Assembly (NCBI GenBank): GCA_019359015.1
Contig: JAHHID010000022.1
Span: 1-64,000, forward strand
From: Spirirestis rafaelensis WJT71-NPBG6
Lineage (GTDB): Bacteria > Cyanobacteriota > Cyanobacteriia > Cyanobacteriales > Nostocaceae
Reading direction: 5' to 3'
Length of the DNA: 64,000 nucleotides
Part shown: positions 17,848-24,809 of the stretch, one piece after another
Numbering within the stretch: the first letter of the stretch is position 1
Layout: each line of letters opens with the position of its first letter
Notes under the pieces: generated by a model
The model's database searches: none
Told to the model about the DNA's origin: nothing
The model's input: only the letters and a program-made list of their open reading frames with translations
Translations under genes and position numbers: made by a program

Positions 17848-18246
17848 TTAGGAACCTAAATTACTATTAATTTCAATCAGATTTCCATCAGGATCGCGAA
17901 AGTGCGCTGTTCTAGTTCCCCAGTCTGGGCGATCGCATGGCTGAGTCACAAATATTACATCTTTTTTTGTAAGTTGTTGATATGTTTCATCCACATTATC
18001 TACTGCAAAAATCAAGGCACTTCTATCTTGGCATTTTACAGAAGACGGCTGATTAGCGTTTCCAACAGCTTCAGCCATTAAGTGTTGTTTAAATAAAGCA
18101 AGTTTGGTATCTCCGGTTTTAAACTCAGCATACGCACCATTTTCATCGCCCTAAGCGATATCAAATTCCATGATATCTCGATAAAAAATAAAACAAGCCT
18201 TGAAATTGGAGACTAGCAGTCTTACATATGTGAACTGGAGGGTCAT
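17848..18246 (-). pseudogene. VOC (glyoxalase/bleomycin-resistance) family gene with in-frame TAG
   Basis: A frame starts at ATG 18246 (MTLQFTYVRLLVSNFKACF) and runs to 17848. It is a normal-length VOC domain of 132 codons apart from a TAG at codon 32 (18151-18153), where the sequence reads FDIA-stop-GDENGAYAEF. The position suggests a Trp TGG turned into TAG. The downstream part contains the FRDPDGNLIEI signature. An internal ATG at 18078 could still make a 76-residue C-terminal half, which would lack the first beta-alpha-beta-beta-beta unit. Confidence 0.82.
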
Positions 18247-18342
18247 ATTTAGGGCTTATACATTGTACATATGTACTATACACAATTTGGGCATATTAGC
18301 CACGGTTTGCCCAAATCTCGCTTAAATACAATATAAAAGTTT

Positions 18343-18389
18343 GTAGTAGACGTTGAAACGCCTATTTTAAGCACTGAAGTGCTTACTAC
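18343..18389. repeat. Dispersed GTAGTAAG palindromic repeat, copy 1
   Basis: GTAGTAGACGTTGAAACG ... AAGCACTGAAGTGCTTACTAC shares outer GTAGTA/TACTAC ends and inner AGCACTGAAGTGCT with the copy at 54178-54234. Confidence 0.75.
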
Positions 18390-18391
18390 GA

Positions 18392-19039
18392 TTAACTATG
18401 AATTCTCGGTTCTGGGTGCAAAGTTGATAATAATTCACTTTCAATGATGGCCAATTCATCAAGGCGTTGCATGACAATTTCACGGTCAAAATAAGTATCA
18501 GCTAAAACCCAGTAAGTGCCGAAGTGTCGAGCTTCTGATGCCATTAAACCGCGATAAAATTTGGCTAGTTCTGGCTCAGGGCAATGAGTAGCTAATAATC
18601 CTAAACGTTCGTGACTGCGGGCTTCAATTAAACCGGTAACTAATAAAGAATCTAAAAATCGTTCTGGTTCTTTGGGTCGAACTTGTACTTTTAAACCGGC
18701 ACCGTAGGGAGGTGGCGATAATGGGGCAAGGGGAATATTCCGGCGTTCTAGCCATTGATTGACTAGCTCAAAATGTTCTAATTCTTCACGAGCGATCGCA
18801 GTTAATTCGCGTACCATTTTAGTATTGGAAGGGTAGCGAAACATCATATTTAAAGCCACACCCGCTGCTTTGCGTTCGCAGTGGGAGTGGTCAAGAAGAA
18901 TAATATCTAAATTAGCGATCGCTTGTTGTATCCAAGCAGAACTGGTGGGTTGTTTTAGGACGTTAATCGTCGGTAATTGAGAAGAAAGCACAGGTTCACA
19001 AAACTCCAGATATTTCAATTTAACTGGGTAGCCCAGCAA
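18392..19039 (-). CDS. miaE: tRNA-(ms2io6A)-hydroxylase-like protein
   Basis: The product is up to 215 residues. It is a diiron ferritin-like hydroxylase that modifies ms2i6A at tRNA position 37. Iron-ligand motifs are the Glu/His in the HSHCERKAAG region, AREELEHFELVNQW, LIEARSHERL and ASEARHFGTYW. The longest form starts at TTG 19039. GTG at 18991, giving VLSSQLPTINVLKQPT, would match the usual N-terminus better, so the first 16 residues are doubtful. MiaA/MiaB are not in the window. Confidence 0.88.
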   Translation of the reverse strand: MLGYPVKLKYLEFCEPVLSSQLPTINVLKQPTSSAWIQQAIANLDIILLDHSHCERKAAGVALNMMFRYPSNTKMVRELTAIAREELEHFELVNQWLERRNIPLAPLSPPPYGAGLKVQVRPKEPERFLDSLLVTGLIEARSHERLGLLATHCPEPELAKFYRGLMASEARHFGTYWVLADTYFDREIVMQRLDELAIIESELLSTLHPEPRIHS

Positions 19040-19052
19040 ATTGATTGTAATC

Positions 19053-19105
19053 GTAGTCAGGGCTTAAGTCTTCATATTATAGATAAAGACTTCAGTCCTT
19101 ACTAC
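19053..19105. repeat. Dispersed GTAGTAAG palindromic repeat, copy 2
   Basis: GTAGTCAGGGCTTAAGTCTT ... AAGACTTCAGTCCTTACTAC has outer GTAGT/ACTAC ends and an inner AAGTCTT/AAGACTT arm, a diverged member of the family at 18343 and 54178. Confidence 0.7.
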
Positions 19106-19109
19106 GAAA

Positions 19110-19535
19110 TCAATACAAACTACAATCTGTTGTAGTGTATGGTTTAATGACGTTCGGAACACTGTTTTTCTGACCGGCAAATTCCTTTCCGTAATAACCA
19201 TCATCAAAACCACGAGCGAATTCGCCCCCAGCAGTACGCGGTTTGTATTTATCACCTTTTTTAGCGCTGCTCTGTCCTTGGCGGTAGCCGTCGGAGTAAG
19301 CTTGAGGGTGATAGGCGGGGTCTTCGTCAACTAGCCATTGAGTAGTAGGAAAGCAGTATCTTATTGGTTGTATTGGATAGCGACGGTAATACGGATACCG
19401 ATTATAATTATACCGCCCATGAGACGGATACCGATTATAATTATATCGGCGATGAGCTTCAACTGGCTGATTGTTAATTAAAAAACTAGTAGTGGCAGCC
19501 AAAACTACTAAACTAGCCGAAATAATTTTTTTCAT
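19110..19535 (-). CDS. Exported Tyr/Arg/Asn-rich hypothetical protein
   Basis: The protein is 141 residues from the ATG at 19535. The signal peptide is about 1-25 (MKKIISASLVVLAATTSFL, then a cut near VEA-HRR). After it comes a tandem motif RYNYNRYPSHG/RYNYNRYPYYR, whose DNA is also duplicated (about 19385-19450). The C-terminal part SDGYRQGQSSAKKGDKY and GEFARGFDDGYYGKEF resembles small periplasmic Gly/Tyr domains in cyanobacteria. Two cysteines may form a disulfide. The function is unknown. Confidence 0.7.
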   Translation of the reverse strand: MKKIISASLVVLAATTSFLINNQPVEAHRRYNYNRYPSHGRYNYNRYPYYRRYPIQPIRYCFPTTQWLVDEDPAYHPQAYSDGYRQGQSSAKKGDKYKPRTAGGEFARGFDDGYYGKEFAGQKNSVPNVIKPYTTTDCSLY

Positions 19536-19630
19536 AGTCGCAGTCTCCAGAGTTAAATCACTCCTGGTACTTTTAAGATATCGTTCAGAAGTTTTGAGCG
19601 ACATCACCAGATAGGGTGAATAATTGAACT

Positions 19631-19673
19631 GGGGACTGGGGACTAGGGACTGGGGACTAGGGAATGGGGACTC
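19631..19673. repeat. STRR heptanucleotide array (GGGGACT/AGGGACT)
   Basis: Six or so consecutive 7-bp units (GGGGACT, GGGGACT, AGGGACT, GGGGACT, AGGGAAT, GGGGACT) lie between the exported protein gene and the terminator of the PknG operon. Confidence 0.9.
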
Positions 19674-19705
19674 GGAAGAAACAAATTCACCACAAAAATG
19701 ATTTG

Positions 19706-19732
19706 CCCCGACAACTTATTGCGAAGTCGGGG
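19706..19732 (-). terminator. Hairpin terminator of the PknG operon
   Basis: On the minus strand CCCCGAC pairs with GTCGGGG across a 13-base loop, followed by CAAATCATTTTT. It lies 26 bases past the last gene of the operon. The flank AGTCGGGGATCTGA is shared with the hairpin at 40495-40525, so this terminator belongs to a dispersed family. Confidence 0.75.
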
Positions 19733-19757
19733 ATCTGATGAACTTATATATTTGCCA

Positions 19758-21134
19758 TTAAGCATACTCTTTCAGACGTGGGAGCAATCCAAATAAAGTT
19801 AAAATAGCGATCGCACTCAGCGCCACTGGGGTAGTAAACTCAAAACCATCCACATCTCTAAAACCTTGCTTAATGGCTTTGTCAAAGGCTGCTTGGTTAA
19901 TATCAAAGGTTTTCTGATTGGCTTTCAATCTGAATTCATCAAATGCCCAATTAGATTGTCCTGGTTGATTACCTAAACAAAGTGCGATCGCTTCAGTATG
20001 TTTTCCACTGCGTTCAAGTTGGCGGATCTGTTTATCAATAGCAAGATAAGTACCTAAAGTGGTGAGGTTGTTCACTGTAGCTTCTCGCTCGCCAGCAAAG
20101 GTAATATTTTTTAGTTGGTCAGCTAACAAGCCTGTAAAATTCGGTTTGTAGCCGGATGCAGATGCGGTGGCAGCGACTGTTTCAAAAGTCTCACCATCAG
20201 ACGGTTTGGCAATTTTAGCTATAGTATTAAAAAAAGCCTGTTCGTGGTTCAAGGCAAAAGCTGGATCTAACAGATAGCGACTTTGAGCGGCATTGGCGAT
20301 GTAACCTAAGGCGCGGGCTTGTCGCAAAGTGTGCATTGAGCTAAAAGCGTCCTCTGTAGCAATACGTAGATTTTGGGAAGCAGAAAGAAATGCTCCTGTG
20401 GTGTAATTCAAAAAAGCAATAGCGATCGCACTCGCCGCCAACAGCATAGGATTGAAGGTACGGCGCGTCCGCTTACTAAGAAAAATCTGTAATCCTATTA
20501 ATATCGTGATTAGTGCAACACCAGAAATTACGATGAAAAATAGCGATTTTCCGGAGTCAAATTTTTCCTTATTATATGTAACATTCAAAGCGTCTACATT
20601 CACCTTATCTAGTGCGTCGGCTGCTGGTAATAGCTTTTGATCCATAATTTCCGCAGCACTTCGATAAGCAACCACCATATTATTAGTATCACCGCGTTCG
20701 TGAAAATCACGCGCCTGCTGAATCTTGGCGATGTAATTACCTAATTCTAGTTGCAAAGTTTCAATAGGTTTTCGCTCTTTATCCCCGTAGCTGATACTCT
20801 CCGCAGCAGCAACCAGCCTTTGAGTTAGTTTTTCGTATCGCTCCTGGTAACCCTTAACAGCATCTTGGTTCTGTCCAGATGGTAATAGCAGTTCTTTAGC
20901 AATGTAGGCATCCATACCCGCTGCTGCATCTTTAAGACGCTGGGCAGTAGTAATACTTGGTGTCGATTCTTTACCAATTGTGTTAATGGCGTGCCGTTGT
21001 CCTTGAATGCCACTCATAGTAGAAACTAACATCAGTAAACTTGCAGCCCAAGTCAGATACAAGCCACCTTGAAACAGTTGCGGAGTATTTAGTTTTTTAA
21101 TTGCTTTACTTGAGGCTGAGATTATCTTACTCAT
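19758..21134 (-). CDS. GlnX-like four-TM membrane sensor
   Basis: This 458-residue protein has membrane segments at about 23-42, 195-216, 227-248 and 434-453, leaving two large helical extracytoplasmic domains (about 45-190 and 250-430) and short cytoplasmic ends. This layout is that of the actinobacterial GlnX partner of PknG. The assignment rests on topology plus its place as last gene of an operon with a true PknG homologue; no sequence motif proves it. Its start lies 11 bases beyond the FHA gene stop. It probably senses a periplasmic ligand or binding protein and signals to the kinase. Confidence 0.65.
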   Translation of the reverse strand: MSKIISASSKAIKKLNTPQLFQGGLYLTWAASLLMLVSTMSGIQGQRHAINTIGKESTPSITTAQRLKDAAAGMDAYIAKELLLPSGQNQDAVKGYQERYEKLTQRLVAAAESISYGDKERKPIETLQLELGNYIAKIQQARDFHERGDTNNMVVAYRSAAEIMDQKLLPAADALDKVNVDALNVTYNKEKFDSGKSLFFIVISGVALITILIGLQIFLSKRTRRTFNPMLLAASAIAIAFLNYTTGAFLSASQNLRIATEDAFSSMHTLRQARALGYIANAAQSRYLLDPAFALNHEQAFFNTIAKIAKPSDGETFETVAATASASGYKPNFTGLLADQLKNITFAGEREATVNNLTTLGTYLAIDKQIRQLERSGKHTEAIALCLGNQPGQSNWAFDEFRLKANQKTFDINQAAFDKAIKQGFRDVDGFEFTTPVALSAIAILTLFGLLPRLKEYA

Positions 21135-21145
21135 ATTTTTTATGC

Positions 21146-21895
21146 TTATAAAGATTGGCGAACGGCTTTGACAGCAATTCGAGTCCAGTGTCCTAAAGTA
21201 AATTCGTCTCCATCTTGTAGAGGTGCATCCACCATTGGCTTCAATTCCACCCCGTTAAGCTTGGTACCGTTAGAAGAATTAATATCGCGCAGAGTTAAAG
21301 AACCGTCTGACTCAAGGTTTAACAAAGCATGACGGTGAGAAACAGCATTGTCAAAATCCAAAGCAATTTCTGGTTCAATTGCTCTTGCTTGGCTATTGCG
21401 ACCGATAAGGTTATTTGCTTTATCTAGACGAAAGAGTATCGCTTGTTGATTAGTGGGTGCTTCTGGGCTTTCAGGATGCCGTAGGGATGGATCGATTGTG
21501 ATAACAAGTTCCCAGGTGAGGGGAGTGGGAGAGGGGGGGATGGGGGGATGGGGAGAGGGGGGGAAAGAACAATTATTCCCCTTGTCTCCTTGTCTCCTTG
21601 TCCCCTTGTCCCCTTGTCCCCCTGCCTCCTCAATAATGGGTACTTCGCCATGTGCGCCGGTGACGAAGTTGTAACCGCAAATTTCGCAAAAGTCACCGCT
21701 GTTGGGTTCGCGGTTAACGCTGCAAGCTGGGCAGGTTTCAAGAGTTATGTTTTGTGGTGTGGGTGAAGCGATCGCGTTTGCCACTCTTGGTTGTTCACCT
21801 GCACCGAGAATCTTCACACCACACTCTGAACAATAATCAGACTCGGTTGATTCGTGACCTTTGAGACATTTATAAGTAGAGATGTCATTTGTCAT
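21146..21895 (-). CDS. Double zinc-ribbon FHA domain protein
   Basis: The protein is 249 residues. Zinc ribbon 1 uses Cys10, Cys22 and Cys25 with a nearby His, and ribbon 2 uses Cys55, Cys58, Cys70 and Cys73. A low-complexity linker (about 86-126; GDKG and PPSPHPP repeats) precedes a FHA domain (about 128-245) with phosphothreonine-binding motifs GRNS (165-168), SHRH (186-189) and SSNGT (207-211). It would bind phosphorylated partners in the cytosol. Beside a PknG kinase it is the natural counterpart of GarA/OdhI, although those carry an N-terminal ETTS acceptor, not zinc ribbons. The linker is encoded by a heptanucleotide repeat array. Confidence 0.88.
   Translation of the reverse strand: MTNDISTYKCLKGHESTESDYCSECGVKILGAGEQPRVANAIASPTPQNITLETCPACSVNREPNSGDFCEICGYNFVTGAHGEVPIIEEAGGQGDKGTRRQGDKGNNCSFPPSPHPPIPPSPTPLTWELVITIDPSLRHPESPEAPTNQQAILFRLDKANNLIGRNSQARAIEPEIALDFDNAVSHRHALLNLESDGSLTLRDINSSNGTKLNGVELKPMVDAPLQDGDEFTLGHWTRIAVKAVRQSL
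21517..21640. repeat. Heptanucleotide STRR inside coding sequence
   Basis: GGGGGGA/TGGGGAG-type and CTCCTTG/TCCCCTTG-type units with period 7 fill the linker of the zinc-ribbon FHA gene. Three 7-bp units keep the frame every 21 bases. On the coding strand this gives repeats of GDKGTRRQ and PPSPHPPIPPSP. Confidence 0.85.
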
Positions 21896-21939
21896 TTGTC
21901 ATTTTTCCTTTATTCCAAAATTTGACTACTGACTATTGA

Positions 21940-23223
21940 CTAATTTTGCGGTTTTTGAATGCGGGTAGTTTTGGTAGAACGAGTTTCCAAAGCCATTTCA
22001 TCTTCTTTAGCAACAGCTTTTTTTAATCGCACTGTTCCTGTAGGTGCATCTTGTATATCAACTACAGTTTTTAACAGTTTGGCTGTTGCTTCGTTACCAG
22101 ATTCATGGGCAAGTTTCACTGCTTTGCCTAACTTGGCGGTAGCGACTTCAATATTACCTTTAGCACGGGCTTCTAATCCTTCATGAATCGATTGAGCAAG
22201 TTCTGCTTGTCCGGTATAGTGAGCAACTCGTCTGTCAATTTTGGTCGATTTGGCATCGTCCGAAGTCCAAGTTGCCAGAATGCGTGCCTCAACAATTTTC
22301 GTTTCTACACCGTTGTTTGTGTAAACTAAACTTGCGCGACCTGCTAACATTTCATCACCAACGTTGCCAGGATTAACTTCGATGCAGAAGTGGTAATCAC
22401 GCGATTCTTGTTTTCCCCAAGCGCCGGTGGGATAATCTACGACTTGAGTCTTGACAATTTTGGCGCGGTGTGTAAGGTCAACAATGTCGGGACTTACTTG
22501 TTTGCAGAAAAGTACTTTTGCTCCTTGGGGAGTCCACAAGCGCATAGCGACATCGCTGACATCTTTACTCATGGCTTTCTCTAAAATCGCTCGGAAGTCA
22601 ACTTCAATCATTTCGGCGTTGGGGATGATGTCAGTTGTACCGAGTAGTTTATTAGCAATTTTCTGGAGTTGGGTGACTCGCCAATCAGTACCTACACCTC
22701 GACAATCACATTGAAACACTCCCTCACAAGCTTCAAGAATTTTATTGAGTTTAGATTCGTCTGAATCGTCGTTCTGTCCATCTGTGAGTAATAACGCTTG
22801 ACGAACAGCGTTAGGCATTTTGTTGAATTGTTCTAAAGCTTGACTCAGCCAAGTTGACATGAGTGTACCACCGCTAGCATAGATCTCTTTGATGGCAGCG
22901 ATCGCCTGCTCTTTTTTCTCAACTGTAGCTTTTGACACTGGACATATCACACTGGCTTTACTAGCACCAGTGACGATAAAGAAGTACGCATCTTCTGGCA
23001 GAAGATTTACGACTTTGACCATCGCATCTCTGGCTGCGTGAATCTTTTTACCTCCCATTGACCCGGATGTGTCGCAAATAATACCGAATAAGCTGCCGTT
23101 GTTGGGGGTTGCGACTACGCCATTGCCGGCTTCGACGGCGACAGTCATGATGGCGTGAACTTCTCTGGCACCTTCGGGTAAAAATTGGTTTTGGAAGACT
23201 TCGGCTTTGAATTGGTTAGGCAT
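21940..23223 (-). CDS. VWA domain protein
   Basis: This 427-residue protein has a von Willebrand A domain (about 44-235) with an intact metal site: DTSGSM (Asp51, Ser53, Ser55), the Thr in SGGTLMSTW and the Asp in LLLTDGQND. The C-terminal half is beta-rich and then helical (LAQSIHEGLEARAKGN, tetratricopeptide-like helices), with a basic tail ending LETRSTKTTRIQKPQN. Cytosolic VWA proteins mediate metal-dependent protein contacts. Its place between the PP2C and FHA genes suggests an effector or scaffold of the pathway. The Thr/Ser-rich tail is a possible kinase target (inference). Confidence 0.88.
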   Translation of the reverse strand: MPNQFKAEVFQNQFLPEGAREVHAIMTVAVEAGNGVVATPNNGSLFGIICDTSGSMGGKKIHAARDAMVKVVNLLPEDAYFFIVTGASKASVICPVSKATVEKKEQAIAAIKEIYASGGTLMSTWLSQALEQFNKMPNAVRQALLLTDGQNDDSDESKLNKILEACEGVFQCDCRGVGTDWRVTQLQKIANKLLGTTDIIPNAEMIEVDFRAILEKAMSKDVSDVAMRLWTPQGAKVLFCKQVSPDIVDLTHRAKIVKTQVVDYPTGAWGKQESRDYHFCIEVNPGNVGDEMLAGRASLVYTNNGVETKIVEARILATWTSDDAKSTKIDRRVAHYTGQAELAQSIHEGLEARAKGNIEVATAKLGKAVKLAHESGNEATAKLLKTVVDIQDAPTGTVRLKKAVAKEDEMALETRSTKTTRIQKPQN

Positions 23224-23295
23224 GGTGTTTGGTTATAAATAAGAAGGATTTAACGAACCGCCAAGAAGTAAGTTTATGGAGTATCGAAATTTACC

Positions 23296-24225
23296 TCATA
23301 AGGAAAGAACAGCGACGGTAATGTTATCGTGTCCACCGCTGTGACGGGCAAATTCAACTAGTGAATGGGAGATGGTGATGGCATCTGTATTTGATGCCTG
23401 CTGTATAAGGTTGGCGAGTTGCTGTGGTTGGGGGGCATAGTTCCACAGTCCATCGCTACACAGCAAGAGGTATCCTGAACTGGGAATCGTGAAATTTATA
23501 ATAGAGGGGGTGGCATCGTCAATTACATCTGCGCCTAACCAGCGGGTAATTGCGTTCGCTTGGGGAGATTTTCTTGCCTCGGCTTCTGTCATTTCTCCGG
23601 CTGCAACTACTTCACTCAGCCAGGAATCGTCTTTAGTTAATTGTCGGGAATTATTACCAGAAATCCAATAAGCGCGGCTATCACCCAGCCAACCTATGGT
23701 AGCGGTGTTCTGTTGGACAACGGCAGCTACAAGAGTGGTTGAGGGCGGCTCTGAGTTGATACTTTTAGTATAAGGAATATTACATAGAGATAATAGGGCA
23801 GCAGCCACGGCTGATTTTATGGCTGATTCTGGATTTTCTTTTTCTTTAATGGCGGTGATTAATGCTGTAGAACCGCTTTCGGTGGCAGTTTGAACGGCTA
23901 AATGAGGATTGCTAGAACTGGAAACTCCATCACAAACGATAAGGATATGAGTGTTATTATTGACGGTTTGCAGGGCAAGGTAATCTTCGTTGCGGTGGTG
24001 TTTGAGCCCGCGATCGCTTACACCGGCTAAATGCGAATCAATAATTATCTCAAGTCGGTCTTGAACCTCTTTCCGAAATCCACAAACCGAGCAGAATCCT
24101 TCTTCATCAATTGCTTCTGGCTCGGCACCACATTTTTCACATCCCACCGCTGTTAAGGATGTACCGCATTCCTCACAAAATTGATCGTTTACTAATACTG
24201 CTGTTCCACAGTTTGGACATTCCAT
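23296..24225 (-). CDS. Zinc-ribbon PP2C-type protein phosphatase
   Basis: This 309-residue protein has two N-terminal zinc ribbons (Cys3/6/17/20 and Cys29/32/45/48) followed by a PPM/PP2C domain (about 62-308). The metal and catalytic motifs are present: RNEDYLAL, VCDGVSSS (Asp99, Gly100), GDSRAYWI, CSDGLWN and GGHDNITV. It is a metal-dependent Ser/Thr phosphatase that would reverse PknG phosphorylation. Its start lies 4 bases beyond the GNAT stop, so the two are tightly linked. The ribbons match the style of those in the FHA and kinase proteins and may co-localise the components. Confidence 0.92.
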   Translation of the reverse strand: MECPNCGTAVLVNDQFCEECGTSLTAVGCEKCGAEPEAIDEEGFCSVCGFRKEVQDRLEIIIDSHLAGVSDRGLKHHRNEDYLALQTVNNNTHILIVCDGVSSSSNPHLAVQTATESGSTALITAIKEKENPESAIKSAVAAALLSLCNIPYTKSINSEPPSTTLVAAVVQQNTATIGWLGDSRAYWISGNNSRQLTKDDSWLSEVVAAGEMTEAEARKSPQANAITRWLGADVIDDATPSIINFTIPSSGYLLLCSDGLWNYAPQPQQLANLIQQASNTDAITISHSLVEFARHSGGHDNITVAVLSL

Positions 24226-24229
24226 AAAC

Positions 24230-24787
24230 TTAATTTGCTGCTCCTAAATTCATTTGGCGATTACGAGAAAGCTGATAACGAATTATTCCCTCCTCGGAAC
24301 CTTGTCCGACATATGTAAAATGGCTTTTTTCCAAAATCCTTTGTGAAGCTTTTAGTTCTGGCATTTCTGCTATAACTTGCCGAACTTCAGGATGAGTGAA
24401 TGCCCAAGATACAAGTGCTTTAATGGCTTCTGTACCGTATCCCAAGTTTTGAAACTCTGGTAAAATTGAATAGCCAATTTCAACGATGCCATCAGACGTT
24501 GGCTTACCTTTAAAACCACCGTTACCGATGAGAATACATGCATCTGTAACTACATCGTTGAGTACAAAGTACCAAGACCACCATCCTGACTGCTCAGGAG
24601 CTTGTTGCAAATTATTTATAATAAACAAAATCGTTTCATCGCCCATAAATTCAGGTGGCCAAGTATTGGGTACAGATGCATTGAGTAGCTCTGAAAATTT
24701 TGATTTATCATTAATTTCTGCTTGAGCAATTTCCAAAGTACAAGCAATTAGTTGCAAGTTTTTTGTTGTGTGTATAATTTTTTTCAT
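24230..24787 (-). CDS. GNAT family N-acetyltransferase (RimJ/RimL-like)
   Basis: The protein is 185 residues from the ATG at 24787, 22 bases after the kinase stop; a longer in-frame start would overlap the kinase gene and is less likely. GNAT motifs include VEIGYSILPEFQNLGYGTEAIKAL in the acetyl-CoA site region and SQRILEKSHFTYVG at the end, as in RimJ/RimL acetyltransferases. Whether it modifies operon proteins is unknown. The tight spacing on both sides shows it is a true operon member. Confidence 0.88.
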   Translation of the reverse strand: MKKIIHTTKNLQLIACTLEIAQAEINDKSKFSELLNASVPNTWPPEFMGDETILFIINNLQQAPEQSGWWSWYFVLNDVVTDACILIGNGGFKGKPTSDGIVEIGYSILPEFQNLGYGTEAIKALVSWAFTHPEVRQVIAEMPELKASQRILEKSHFTYVGQGSEEGIIRYQLSRNRQMNLGAAN

Positions 24788-24809
24788 GTTTATTTGTGAT
24801 ATTTGCCAT

